Positions 26,773-35,208 of a stretch of DNA of 64,000 bases are shown piece by piece. Position 1 is the first letter of the stretch, and the number at the start of each line of letters is the position of its first letter. The DNA is taken from contig CAMHQD010000004.1 of NCBI GenBank assembly GCA_946187345.1, positions 23,744 through 87,743 of the forward strand, read 5' to 3'. Both the position numbers and the translations under genes were made by a program. The notes beneath the pieces were generated by a model, which was not told the DNA's origin, did not search any database, and saw only the letters and a program-made list of their open reading frames with translations. Source of the DNA: an uncultured Porphyromonadaceae bacterium (lineage in GTDB: Bacteria; Bacteroidota; Bacteroidia; Bacteroidales; Muribaculaceae).

Positions 26773-28035
26773 ATGCTGCCGCTACGCGTCGCCATACGAT
26801 ACCTGCTCTCCGGCAAAGCACACGCCGCCACGGGCATCATCACCGTCATCGCCACCATCGGCATCGCGGTGACCACCGCCGCGCTCGTGGTCGTGCTCAG
26901 CGTCTTTAACGGTTTCCGCGACCTGATCACCGACCGGCTGTCGCTGCTCGATCCCGAGGTGAGCATCGTCGCCGCATCCGGCAAGACTATCGCCAATGCC
27001 GACCGTGTGCTCGCTTCGGTCGCGGCCGTCCCAGGTGTGGAACTCGCGATGCCCGTCATCGCGGACAAGGCGCTCGCCGTGCACGGCGGTCTGCAGACCA
27101 ACGTTGTCGTCAAAGGTGTGCCCGACGGTTACGACCACCTGAACAGTGTCCGCTCCCTTATGGTGGACGGCGAATGGGGCCTCCACCGCCCCGTCCTGAA
27201 GGAGGATGGTGAGGTTGAAGCAATAACCCCCACCCCTCTTTCAGGAGGGGTGGGGGAAGGCCTCGTGTTGGGTACCGGACCCGCCATACGCCTGCGGGCC
27301 GTCTCCGGACAGAGCGAACCTGTCGCCCTCTACGCGCCACAACGCAGCGGCACCATCAACCTCGCCGCACCACTCGGCGCCTTCCGCAGCGACACACTGA
27401 CGGTCGCCGGCGTGTTTGAACTCTCGCAAGACGGCTACGACACCGACCTAGTGTTTGTGCCCCTCGACGTGGCGCGACACCTCTTTGACCTGCCAGATGC
27501 CGCCACCGCAATCGAGGTGAAGATCTCCGGTGAGCCAAAGCCGGTTATCGACACACTGCGCGACCGCCTCGGCAGCCGGTACATCGTGCGCGACCGCCTC
27601 ATGCAGCAAGACGAGGCCTACCGCATGGTCAACACCGAGAAATGGATGAGCGGCCTTCTCGTGGCCTTCATCATGCTCATCGCCACCTTTAACGTCATCG
27701 GCGCCATGGCGTTGCTCATCATCGAGAAACGCGACGACGCGTGGACCCTGCGCGCGATGGGCGCCACGCGTGCCTTCACCCGACGCGTGTTCATCAGCGA
27801 GAGCGTACTCATCACCGCCGCCGGCGCCATCTCCGGCATCGCGCTCGGCCTACTCGTCAGCCTCGGCCAGCAACACTACGGCTGGCTAAAACTCGAGGGC
27901 GAACCTGGCACCATGCTCGTCGACGCCTACCCCGTCGCTGTCCAAGCCTCCGATATGCCAATCGTCCTTGCCGCGACACTGCTCATCGCCGCCGTCACCG
28001 CCGCCGCCACCCGTCTGCTCGCCTCCAGACTGTAA
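26773..28035 (+). CDS. LolC/LolE-like FtsX-family ABC permease
   Basis: The protein has 420 residues. An N-terminal membrane helix (about 20-45) leads to a periplasmic MacB-like domain (about 50-270). Three C-terminal helices of the FtsX type follow (about 290-415, with ATFNVIGAMALLIIEKRDDA and LRAMGATRAFTRRVFISES). In the Lol system such permeases release lipoproteins from the inner membrane for outer-membrane delivery. The ATPase partner is not in the window. Residues about 152-161 (TPTPLSGGVG) are encoded by a palindromic repeat inserted in frame. The N-terminus (PLRVAIRYL) fits the family start. Confidence 0.85.
   Translation: MLPLRVAIRYLLSGKAHAATGIITVIATIGIAVTTAALVVVLSVFNGFRDLITDRLSLLDPEVSIVAASGKTIANADRVLASVAAVPGVELAMPVIADKALAVHGGLQTNVVVKGVPDGYDHLNSVRSLMVDGEWGLHRPVLKEDGEVEAITPTPLSGGVGEGLVLGTGPAIRLRAVSGQSEPVALYAPQRSGTINLAAPLGAFRSDTLTVAGVFELSQDGYDTDLVFVPLDVARHLFDLPDAATAIEVKISGEPKPVIDTLRDRLGSRYIVRDRLMQQDEAYRMVNTEKWMSGLLVAFIMLIATFNVIGAMALLIIEKRDDAWTLRAMGATRAFTRRVFISESVLITAAGAISGIALGLLVSLGQQHYGWLKLEGEPGTMLVDAYPVAVQASDMPIVLAATLLIAAVTAAATRLLASRL
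27227..27256. repeat. CCCCCACCCCTC palindrome inside the permease gene
   Basis: CCCCCACCCCTC (27227-27238) pairs perfectly with GAGGGGTGGGGG (27245-27256) with a 6-base loop. It keeps the reading frame. It belongs to the CCCCTCC...GGAGGGG family seen in intergenic DNA at 2332 and in the Rhs remnant at 56684. Confidence 0.85.
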
Positions 28036-28104
28036 CCCCCTCTCCTGAACGCACAGCACAAATCCTCCAGGGGGAACGCGCGGGTGGCAAAAAATTAATG
28101 ATTG

Positions 28105-28136
28105 CTTGTGGGAGTGGCTGAATTTGCGTAATTTTG
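28105..28136 (+). promoter_or_regulatory. Promoter of the CorC-family gene
   Basis: CTTG (28105-28108, one mismatch to TTTG), 20 bases, TAATTTTG (28129-28136). It excludes the upstream in-frame start at 28134 and supports the ATG at 28161. Confidence 0.7.
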
Positions 28137-28160
28137 CGGATATTTATAGTCTGTCAAAAA

Positions 28161-29453
28161 ATGTCAACGACTGTTTGGTTAATAATATTGGTGGTGTCGA
28201 TTGTGCTGAGCGGCTTTTTCTCGGGCATGGAAATCGCGTTCGTCTCGAGCAACAAGGTACGGGCCAACATCGACATCGCCCACAAGGGAGTGACCAACCG
28301 CGTGCTCAGCACATTCTACGGTCACAGCGAGATGTTTATCTCCACCTTGCTCATTGGCAACAACATCGTCAATGTGGTCTACTCGATCGCATTCTCGGCC
28401 TTGTTGCTCAAGCCTGTCGAGGCTTGGATACACGACGACGCGCTTTCGTTGGCGCTCATCACGGTGCTCTCGACACTGCTCATTCTGCTCACCGGCGAGT
28501 TCATTCCCAAGACGGTGTTCCGCCTCAACCCCAACGGGTCGCTGCGCATGTTCTCACTGCCGTTGATGATGTTCTACTGGGTGCTCTACCCTATCTCGCG
28601 CTTCACCGAACTGCTCAGCGCCGGCCTAATGCGACTGCTTGGCATTGAAATCAAGGACGACCGGGTGGGTGTGCTCACCGTCGATGAGTTGGGCGACTTT
28701 GTCCAGCAGACTATCGACAACCGTGAGGACCGGCACGAGGAGGTGGACCCGGACTTCAAGTTTTTCAACAACGCGCTGTCGCTCAAGAACACCCACCTGC
28801 ACGACTGCATGGTGCCGCGCAACGAGATTGTGGCCGTCGACATCAACGATGTCACACGCGACGAACTCGTTGACACATTCACGCGCACCGGCCTGTCGAA
28901 GGTCGTTGTTTACCGCGATGACATCGACAACGTCATCGGCTTCATACAGGTGAGCGAACTTTTTGTGCCGGAGGTGGACTGGAAGACACGTCTCAAACCG
29001 GTGCTCTTCGCGCCCGAGACGATGGCCGCCAGCAAAATGATGCACCGGCTGATGGACCAGCGGCGCTCGATGGCAATCGTCATCGACGAGTTTGGCGGCA
29101 CCAGCGGCATGGTGACCCTTGAGGACCTCGTCGAAGAAATCTTCGGCGAAATCGAGGACGAGCATGACCGCAACCGCCTCGTGGCAAAACAGATAGACGC
29201 GGACACCTACGAGTTCTCGGGACGAATGGAGGTGGAGGAGATCAACGAGCGTTTTGACCTCGACCTCGCCGAGAGCGACGACTACCAGACCCTCGCCGGC
29301 CTCATCATCAACCACTGTGAGGAAATCCCCGCCGAGGGGCAGACGCTGCGCATCGACGGCTTTGACTACACAATCACCCGCAAGACGGCCGCCCGCATCG
29401 TGCTTGTCACCCTCAAGCGCGTGCAGTCCTCCCTTAATTCCCCTCCTGAATGA
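28161..29453 (+). CDS. CorC/HlyC (CNNM-type) transporter-like protein with CBS domains
   Basis: The protein has 430 residues from MSTTVWLIILVVSIVLSGFF. A DUF21/CNNM membrane domain (about 1-190, with SGFFSGMEIAFVSSNKVR) is followed by a CBS pair (about 205-325, VPRNEIVAVDIND, DEFGGTSGMVTLEDLVEEIF) and a CorC_HlyC domain (about 345-425). Homologues take part in Mg2+/Co2+ efflux or, in gliding Bacteroidetes, in secretion (GldE); neither role is shown here. Its last codons and stop lie inside a CCCCTC/GAGGGG palindrome (29440-29457), which seems to have changed the C-terminus. Confidence 0.85.
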   Translation: MSTTVWLIILVVSIVLSGFFSGMEIAFVSSNKVRANIDIAHKGVTNRVLSTFYGHSEMFISTLLIGNNIVNVVYSIAFSALLLKPVEAWIHDDALSLALITVLSTLLILLTGEFIPKTVFRLNPNGSLRMFSLPLMMFYWVLYPISRFTELLSAGLMRLLGIEIKDDRVGVLTVDELGDFVQQTIDNREDRHEEVDPDFKFFNNALSLKNTHLHDCMVPRNEIVAVDINDVTRDELVDTFTRTGLSKVVVYRDDIDNVIGFIQVSELFVPEVDWKTRLKPVLFAPETMAASKMMHRLMDQRRSMAIVIDEFGGTSGMVTLEDLVEEIFGEIEDEHDRNRLVAKQIDADTYEFSGRMEVEEINERFDLDLAESDDYQTLAGLIINHCEEIPAEGQTLRIDGFDYTITRKTAARIVLVTLKRVQSSLNSPPE

Positions 29454-29457
29454 GGGG
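29440..29457. repeat. CCCCTC/GAGGGG palindrome overlapping a stop codon
   Basis: CCCCTC (29440-29445) pairs with GAGGGG (29452-29457); the stop TGA of the CorC-family gene (29451-29453) lies in it. It is a member of the palindrome family at 2332 and 27227. Confidence 0.6.
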
Positions 29458-29499
29458 TGCCAAGTTCTATAGATTATTACTCATATTACTCCTAATTTT

Positions 29500-30144
29500 A
29501 TGATCAAGAAACTATTATCAATGGTGCTCATCGCCTGTGTCGCGGTCTCTTGCGACGCGGCGACACCTGAAAAGGGCGCCGCCGGCGACAAAGCGGCCGC
29601 CGCGCCCGCCGCCGACTCCTCAAAGAAGAAAGCGGCCGTGGCGGCTCCGGCCTTCGGCAACCACAAGGAATTTATCGTCATCAGCAAGAAAGACTTGAAC
29701 CTGCGCGTGTACGGCACGCGAGACAAGGACACCGTGTTGCTGGCCGAGTTTCCCGCGTGCCTGAGCAAGAACAAGGGCAACAAGCAGAAGCGCGGTGACA
29801 TGAAGACCCCCGAGTCGCCCGCCGGCAAGCCGTTCAAAATCACCCAGATTCAAGATGCCAGCACGTGGAAGCACGACTTCAAGGACGGCCGCGGCAACAT
29901 CTTGGCCTATGGCCACTGGTTCCTGCGCCTGCTCACGCCCGGCCACAGCGGCATCGGCATCCACGGCAGCACCAACAACGAGGCGAGCGTGCCCGGACGC
30001 GCCAGCGAGGGCTGCATCCGCCTGCGCGACGAGGACATCATCACCCTCAAGGAGAAGTACGCCTACGTTGGCATGCCCGTCATCATCAAGGGCGAGAACG
30101 ACGGACTCTACCCGTGGGAAAACCGCGTCAAGCCCGCCCAATAA
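29500..30144 (+). CDS. YkuD-family L,D-transpeptidase lipoprotein
   Basis: The protein has 214 residues and a lipoprotein signal (MIKKLLSMVLIACVAVSC, Cys18). An Ala/Lys-rich spacer leads to the YkuD catalytic core: HGSTN (H155) and SEGCIRL (C172, R174). Such enzymes make 3-3 crosslinks or attach proteins in peptidoglycan, in the periplasm. The SH3-domain gene begins 33 bases later and likely belongs to the same transcript. Confidence 0.9.
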   Translation: MIKKLLSMVLIACVAVSCDAATPEKGAAGDKAAAAPAADSSKKKAAVAAPAFGNHKEFIVISKKDLNLRVYGTRDKDTVLLAEFPACLSKNKGNKQKRGDMKTPESPAGKPFKITQIQDASTWKHDFKDGRGNILAYGHWFLRLLTPGHSGIGIHGSTNNEASVPGRASEGCIRLRDEDIITLKEKYAYVGMPVIIKGENDGLYPWENRVKPAQ

Positions 30145-30177
30145 CAACACCGGCTTTTACAACCTCTCTCTACTCAC

Positions 30178-30702
30178 ATGGCAACGATAATCAGACGGTT
30201 AGCGGCCATAGCGGCCGCGTTGACGCTCACCGTGGCCGCATGGGCCACTGACTACATCCAAGTGACCGGCACCCACGTCAGGCTGCGCCTGTCGCCGTCG
30301 CTGCAAGGCAAGATTTTCACCGACCCCTACGGCAATCCCGTCTATCCGGACAAGGGCGCGATACTCGAGTGCATAGGCCAGGCAGGTGACTTCTACTGCG
30401 TGAATATCAATGGCTACCGCCTGTACATCAGCAAGAAGCACACACGCCATTTGGGCAGTTACCCCTCCGGCGGAACAACGTCCGGCACACCGAGTGCCGT
30501 TATCGTCACCGGCACCAACGTGCGCCTGCGCACCGGTGCCTCGCTCAACAGCCCCACCCTGCAAGACGCCAACGGCAACAACATCCACCCCGCCAAGGGA
30601 GAGCGGCTGCGCTGCACGGGCCAGAAAGGAGACTTTTACCGCGTGGTGTACAACGGCCTGACAGTCTATATCAGCAAGCAATACTCAAGGCCGGCCCGCT
30701 GA
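30178..30702 (+). CDS. Secreted protein with two bacterial SH3-like domains
   Basis: The protein has 174 residues. A signal peptide (about 1-23) is followed by two homologous SH3b units, about 26-92 (TGTHVRLRLSPSLQGKIF, LYISKKHTRH) and 107-172 (TGTNVRLRTGASLNSPTL, VYISKQYS). SH3b units usually bind peptidoglycan or peptides. The position next to an L,D-transpeptidase suggests a cell-wall role (inference). Confidence 0.8.
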   Translation: MATIIRRLAAIAAALTLTVAAWATDYIQVTGTHVRLRLSPSLQGKIFTDPYGNPVYPDKGAILECIGQAGDFYCVNINGYRLYISKKHTRHLGSYPSGGTTSGTPSAVIVTGTNVRLRTGASLNSPTLQDANGNNIHPAKGERLRCTGQKGDFYRVVYNGLTVYISKQYSRPAR

Positions 30703-30838
30703 CACCTCGCCTCCGCTCCCCCACCTTGACAGACGGCAATGAGGGCAACCGTTTATCACCCGCTGGCGGAATTATTATTACCGCACAAAGGTTAAAACAA
30801 GGTTATAACTGATGTCAGAAACTTATAAATTGTTAAGA

Positions 30839-30872
30839 TTTGTGGGAAATAAACAAAAAAGTTGTAACTTTG
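30839..30872 (+). promoter_or_regulatory. Promoter of the Cys-rich thioredoxin gene
   Basis: TTTG (30839-30842), 22 bases, TAACTTTG (30865-30872). It excludes the in-frame start at 30840 and supports the ATG at 30909. Confidence 0.75.
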
Positions 30873-30908
30873 CCGCGATTTCACTTAACCAAATATATTT
30901 ATTCATCG

Positions 30909-31667
30909 ATGGAAATGATTAAACGCTTGGCAATCATGGCGATTGCCGTTACTATGACGTTGGGTGCCTATGCCCAGCAGCCTTGCGGCTCTTGCGCCGG
31001 CAAGAAAGACTGTCCCAAGACCGAGCAGAAGTGCGAGAAGGCTTGCGACAAGTGCTGCGAGAAGGCTTGCGACAAGTGCTGCGAGAAGGCCTGCGACAAG
31101 TGCTGCGAGAAGGCTTGCGATGCCAAGGGCCAAAAACTTGTGCCCGACTGCAAACAAGCCGACAAAGCCGGCTGCAAGAAGTCCGACTGCGACAAGGCCG
31201 CCAAAGCCGACTGCAAACAAGCCGACTGCAAACAAGCCGCCAAAGCCGACCGCAAGAAATTGGAGACCAAGAAGGCCGACACCAAGATTGTGCCGTTGAA
31301 GAAGGCCGGCGACAAGACATTCGACACCGTGACGATGGATCCGGGCAAGGACGACAGCCGCAAAGCCCCCGCCGCCACGGCAAAACCGATGGTGATTGAC
31401 TACTTCGCCACCTGGTGTGGTCCCTGCAGGACCCTCTCGCCCATCCTCGAGAAGATTGAGGCGAAATATGAGGGTCTCGTGGACTTCCGCCGCGTGGACA
31501 TCGACAATGACAGAGAGGCTGCGGCCAATGACAACATCGATGCCGTGCCGACGTTGATTTTCGTTTTCAAGGACGGCCACAAAGAGCGCATCGAGGGCCT
31601 GCCGGGCCGTGACGAGGCCACCATCGAGATGGTGCTCGATGCCGCCGTGCAGAGTATGCTCGAGTAA
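30909..31667 (+). CDS. Exported Cys-rich repeat protein fused to a thioredoxin domain
   Basis: The protein has 252 residues from MEMIKRLAIMAIAVTMTLGA, with a signal peptide ending near AYAQ. The mature N-terminus (about 24-120) has 19 cysteines, including four tandem CEKACD(KC) units encoded by a 24-bp DNA repeat, then Lys/Asp/Ala-rich CKQAD units. A thioredoxin domain follows (about 155-250) with WCGPC (W169, C170, C173) and the cis-proline motif VPTLIF. The combination suggests a periplasmic protein that binds metal or stores thiols and reduces disulfides. I know no named family with this layout. An exact-type promoter precedes it. Confidence 0.8.
   Translation: MEMIKRLAIMAIAVTMTLGAYAQQPCGSCAGKKDCPKTEQKCEKACDKCCEKACDKCCEKACDKCCEKACDAKGQKLVPDCKQADKAGCKKSDCDKAAKADCKQADCKQAAKADRKKLETKKADTKIVPLKKAGDKTFDTVTMDPGKDDSRKAPAATAKPMVIDYFATWCGPCRTLSPILEKIEAKYEGLVDFRRVDIDNDREAAANDNIDAVPTLIFVFKDGHKERIEGLPGRDEATIEMVLDAAVQSMLE
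31032..31123 (+). repeat. 24-bp tandem repeat encoding CEKACDKC
   Basis: Nearly identical 24-base units starting TGCGAGAAGGC repeat about four times without breaking the frame. Confidence 0.85.
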
Positions 31668-31677
31668 ATTCTGAATT

Positions 31678-32691
31678 GTGATAAGGCTTCTGCGTGATTG
31701 GACACTGCCGGTGGCTATTGTCGCCGGCATTGTTATTTATTCAGTGTTCGCGTTCACGCCGGCGCTTGACGCGGCCGGTGACGCTTTGCTGCCGCTCATG
31801 GACGTGCTGCTGCCGGCGGCCATGGCGTTGATTCTGTTCGCCAACTTCTGCCGCATCGACTTCCACGCGATGCGCCTGCTCTCATGGCACTGGCAAGTGA
31901 CGGCCTTCCAACTGCTGACGGTTGGCATCGCTGTGGCTGTCGTGCTCACGCGCGACCTGTCACCAGCCGGCGTGGTGCTCACCGAGGGTTTACTGACATG
32001 CGTCATCGGCCCGGGGGCCGCCGCCGCGGCGGTAGTGACCGGCAAACTGGGCGGTGACATGGCATCGATGACGAGTTACACTTTCCTCTCCAACGTTGTC
32101 ACCGCCGTAATGGTGCCCATCATTTTCCCGATGGTTGACCCGAGCGTCGATATGCCGTTTGTCGAAGCGTTTCTCGGCATCCTTGCCAAGGTGTCGCTCG
32201 TGCTGCTGGTGCCCATGGCGGCAGCCTATGTGGTCAAGCACCGGCTACCACGCCTGCTGGCCTGGCTCAACTCGATGCCCGACCTCGCGTTCTATCTCTG
32301 GGGCGTGTCGCTGGCGCTCACCACCGGTGTGACGGCGCGCGGCATCGTCCACAGCGGGCAATCTGTGACGACGCTTCTTGTGATGGCCGGCGCATCGCTG
32401 CTGCTGTGCATGACGCAGTTTGCCGTCGGACGGTGGATTGGCCACTTCCACGACGTGCCGTCAGAGGGTGGCCAGGCCCTCGGCCAGAAGAACACCTCGT
32501 TTGCCGTTTGGATTGCTTACACCTACCTCTCGCCCGTCTCGAGCGTCGTGCCAGGCTGTTATATCCTGTGGCAGAACATCGTCAACAGCCTCGAACTGTG
32601 GCACCACCGCCGCAAGCAACCAGGTAACCGCCTTCCTGATACTCCCGTGAAAAGACTGGAGAACAGGGAAGGGGACAAGAGAGCATCCTAA
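31678..32691 (+). CDS. Bile acid:sodium symporter family transporter
   Basis: The protein has 337 residues and nine or ten hydrophobic helices. The C-terminal signature GQALGQKNTSFAVWIAYTYL and VPGCYILWQNIVNSLELW is typical of BASS-type bacterial transporters. The start is GTG at 31678, 10 bases after the thioredoxin gene's stop, so co-transcription is likely. The C-terminal 25 residues are charged and cytosolic. The substrate (organic acid, sterol or other) is unknown. Confidence 0.75.
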   Translation: MIRLLRDWTLPVAIVAGIVIYSVFAFTPALDAAGDALLPLMDVLLPAAMALILFANFCRIDFHAMRLLSWHWQVTAFQLLTVGIAVAVVLTRDLSPAGVVLTEGLLTCVIGPGAAAAAVVTGKLGGDMASMTSYTFLSNVVTAVMVPIIFPMVDPSVDMPFVEAFLGILAKVSLVLLVPMAAAYVVKHRLPRLLAWLNSMPDLAFYLWGVSLALTTGVTARGIVHSGQSVTTLLVMAGASLLLCMTQFAVGRWIGHFHDVPSEGGQALGQKNTSFAVWIAYTYLSPVSSVVPGCYILWQNIVNSLELWHHRRKQPGNRLPDTPVKRLENREGDKRAS

Positions 32692-32740
32692 GGCCGAAAC
32701 ACTCCACCCCCCGTCTGTTTTCGTACAATCCTAAATTCCG

Positions 32741-33007
32741 CATCTCGGTATTTTCTTATCGAATACTTTCGCAATAGTTCGGTAAATTTTAGAGGTTAGC
32801 GTCTATTCACGTCTATGACAACGTCTATTCACGTCTAAAATAAAAAATTGACGACAATAGACGTTGTTATTGACGAGAATAGACGCGAAACAATTATTTA
32901 TAGCACTTTTTCATTTTTTTACCGAAGTATTGTTTCGAGAATTTCCGAAAAATATTATTTTTTCGAAATTTTTCGGAGATTTTCGAGAAGTTTTTCAAGA
33001 TTGCGGA
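32741..33007. repeat. Long AT-rich palindrome, copy 3, with nested GACGTCTATT units
   Basis: The outer arms (CCGCATCTCGGTATTTTC and CGGAGATTTTCGAGAAG...ATTGCGGA) bound an inner palindrome (about 32803-32890) made of GTCTATTCACGTCTA words and their complements (AATAGACGTTG). The inner unit recurs at 46488. The gap 32692-33028 holds no gene. Confidence 0.7.
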
Positions 33008-33028
33008 TTTTAGGTTAAAAAAAAATGT

Positions 33029-33036
33029 TACCTTTG
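33029..33036 (+). promoter_or_regulatory. -7 box of the CD225 gene
   Basis: TACCTTTG follows the palindrome closely. The implied leader is about 130 nt to the ATG at 33171 and contains a small GCGACGCGTCGC hairpin. No exact TTTG -33 box. Confidence 0.55.
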
Positions 33037-33170
33037 CGATTGCAATGCCGCGACGCGTCGCATTATGCTTGCCACAATCCTCCCAATCCCCGCCACGGTC
33101 ATTGCCATTGTAATAGTCATTCATCGTCACGCGCTTGGGATTGACGCGGGACACAAAATCCAACTCTCCC

Positions 33171-33545
33171 ATGGACAACAACTCTCCTAATCAGGGCTAT
33201 TATCCCCAGCAGCAAGGCTATCCCCAGCAGCAAGGCTATCCCCAGCCTAACTACGTCGGTCAGGGTATGCGCAACCCGGGTCCCATGCCCGACAATCACA
33301 TGGTGATGGCAATTCTCACCACCCTCTTCTGCTGTCTGCCGCTTGGCATCGTGGCCATCGTCAAGGCGTCGAGCGTCAGTTCGCTGTGGGCCGCGGGACG
33401 CTATGCCGAGGCCCAGGCGGCCTCCGACGAGGCCGGCAAGTGGTCAAAGTACTCGCTCATCTGCGGCATCGTCATTCTCGTGATTTATTTCATTTTAGTG
33501 GCCGTCGTTGGTGTCGGTGCGGGGTTTGCGTCAACGCGTTATTAA
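33171..33545 (+). CDS. CD225/dispanin-family membrane protein
   Basis: The protein has 124 residues starting MDNNSPNQGYYPQQ. It has a Pro/Gln/Tyr-rich N-terminus with tandem GYPQQQ units, then the CD225 core (MVMAILTTLFCCLPLGIVAI, then ASSVSSLWAAGRYAEAQAAS and AGKWSKYS) and a second helix. Bacterial dispanins are small membrane proteins of unknown function. The start is taken downstream of the -7 box; an in-frame start at 33135 is less likely. The next gene overlaps its 3' end. Confidence 0.8.
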   Translation: MDNNSPNQGYYPQQQGYPQQQGYPQPNYVGQGMRNPGPMPDNHMVMAILTTLFCCLPLGIVAIVKASSVSSLWAAGRYAEAQAASDEAGKWSKYSLICGIVILVIYFILVAVVGVGAGFASTRY

Positions 33546-33912
33546 TCTTTGGGAAGTCGCGGTGATCGCAGGCATCGCTCTCATAGCGGTTTACCTGTAT
33601 TTTTATGACCCGACGACAAGCCCGGCGCTCAAGTGCCCGATAAAACTGTTGACAGGGCTCGACTGCCCGTCGTGCGGCATTCAACGTGCCGCCCATGCCT
33701 TGTTGCATGGCGACATATCACAGGCCGTGCGGTATAACTATTTTCTGGTGCTTGCCGTGCCTTTCGCGGCGATGTACGTCATCCACGGCTATTTGTTGAG
33801 CGGCAAAACGCGCGACCGCCTCGGCAGGATATTATATTCACGGGGTGTGCTATTGGGCTATGTGACAGTCTTCATCGCATGGTTTGTGGCGCGCAATATA
33901 ATCGGCATTTAA
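33508..33912 (+). CDS. DUF2752 membrane protein
   Basis: The protein has up to 134 residues (TTG start at 33508 inside the CD225 gene; a GTG at 33562 is an alternative giving 116). The DUF2752 signature CPIKLLTGLDCPSCGIQRAA, then LLHGDISQAVRYN, is followed by two hydrophobic helices. Overlap with the CD225 gene suggests translational coupling; CD225-like and DUF2752 genes are often paired in this order. Function is unknown. Confidence 0.75.
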   Translation: MVSVRGLRQRVINLWEVAVIAGIALIAVYLYFYDPTTSPALKCPIKLLTGLDCPSCGIQRAAHALLHGDISQAVRYNYFLVLAVPFAAMYVIHGYLLSGKTRDRLGRILYSRGVLLGYVTVFIAWFVARNIIGI

Positions 33913-33922
33913 CCGGCACTGA

Positions 33923-33963
33923 GACTGAAGAAGCCGCCCCTTGTGTGGGCGGCTTCTTCAGTC
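33923..33963. terminator. Bidirectional terminator hairpin between convergent genes
   Basis: A perfect 17-bp stem (GACTGAAGAAGCCGCCC, 33923-33939, with its complement at 33947-33963) has a 7-base loop. The minus-strand U32 gene's stop codon lies inside the right arm. Confidence 0.8.
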
Positions 33964-35208
33964 TGTCGATGTGGGCAGCCAGCGGTAAAGGCGGTCGCCC
34001 GGGCGGACGCGCTCCGGTGTCTTGACCGAGAACAGTTGTCCTTTTACCGCGCGCGGCACCGGATCCACGTCAAGGCGCATCTCAGCCACGGTGAACGGCA
34101 CGGCACCTGTCGTGGGGCCGATAACGACGACCTCGTCGCCAACGGCCACCTCGCCGGCCTCAACAAGAAACTCCGCGACACCGAGCCGCGGATAATAGCG
34201 CGTGGCGCGCGCGGCATACTGCTTGACGCGTGTGGCGCTCGAGCCATACTTGTCGGTCCACTCGCCCAAACGTTGTCCCAGATAATAACCGTCCCAAAAG
34301 CCACGGTTAAACACACGCGACAGACGCTCATCCCAATCCCGCAACCGCGCCTCGTCGCCGTAGGTGCCGTCACACACGGCCCTCAGCGCCTCGTCGTAGC
34401 ATGACGTGACGGTGCGCACATATTCCGGTCCGCGCGCCCGGCCCTCAATCTTGAACACCCTGACCCCAGCGTCGACCATCTTGTTGAGGAAATGAATGGT
34501 TTTCAAGTCCTTAGGCGACATGATGTATTTGCGGTCGATGGCCAATTCATCGCCGGTGTCGCGGTCGGTGAGGATATAACCGCGGCGGCACACCTGACGG
34601 CACTCGCCCCGGTTGGCGCTCGTGCCGCACTCGTGCAGACTCATGTAGCACTTGCCGCTGACGGCCATGCACAGCGCGCCGTGGCAGAACATTTCCAATC
34701 GCACCGGCTGTCCCTGCGGCCCGCGGATGTCATCATCAATAATCACACTGTGGATGTGCGAGACCTGGTCCAGAGTCAACTCGCGGGCCAGCACCATCAC
34801 GTCGGCCCATTTGGAAAAGAACCGCACCGCCTCCACGTTGGATATATTCACCTGGGTGCTGATGTGCACCGGTTGACCGATGGTTGACGCATAGTTGATT
34901 GTGGCGATGTCGGTGGCGATGATGGCGCTGACGCCGGCACGACGGGCCGCGTCAACGATGCGACGCATATAGTCAATGTCGTCATCATAGATGATGGTGT
35001 TGACGGTCAAGTAACTTTTCATGCCACTGTCATCACACCACGCCACAATTTCCGGCAAGTCATCAATAGAGAAATTAGCGCCGGCCCGCGAGCGCATATT
35101 GAGGCCCTCAATGCCGAAGTAGACGGCATTTGCGCCACCCTGCCGTGCCGCCACCATGCTCTCGCGACTGCCGGCGGGAGCCATCAGTTCAAGTTCGTTT
35201 CTTGTCAT
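33958..35208 (-). CDS. U32-family peptidase-like protein (TrhP/YegQ type)
   Basis: The protein has 416 residues. N-terminal ELMAPAGSRESMVAARQGGA, then the U32 signature EMFCHGALCMAVSGKCYMS and SANRGECRQVCR with its conserved cysteines. The C-terminal domain has beta structure. Members of this subgroup (TrhP) act in prephenate-dependent hydroxylation of tRNA U34; others have been called collagenases. The tRNA role is the more likely, by family. It overlaps the upstream DUF4923 gene by ATGA, so the two form an operon. Confidence 0.85.
   Translation of the reverse strand: MTRNELELMAPAGSRESMVAARQGGANAVYFGIEGLNMRSRAGANFSIDDLPEIVAWCDDSGMKSYLTVNTIIYDDDIDYMRRIVDAARRAGVSAIIATDIATINYASTIGQPVHISTQVNISNVEAVRFFSKWADVMVLARELTLDQVSHIHSVIIDDDIRGPQGQPVRLEMFCHGALCMAVSGKCYMSLHECGTSANRGECRQVCRRGYILTDRDTGDELAIDRKYIMSPKDLKTIHFLNKMVDAGVRVFKIEGRARGPEYVRTVTSCYDEALRAVCDGTYGDEARLRDWDERLSRVFNRGFWDGYYLGQRLGEWTDKYGSSATRVKQYAARATRYYPRLGVAEFLVEAGEVAVGDEVVVIGPTTGAVPFTVAEMRLDVDPVPRAVKGQLFSVKTPERVRPGDRLYRWLPTSTD

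Noticed and set aside
31032..31123. 24-bp repeats considered as a non-coding array
   Set aside because: They encode a regular Cys-rich peptide repeat in an intact frame with promoter and signal peptide.
32894..33181. Minus-strand ORF of 95 codons upstream of the CD225 gene
   Set aside because: It runs through the AT-rich palindrome and the CD225 leader, is Lys/Phe/Asn-rich and has no family or promoter support.
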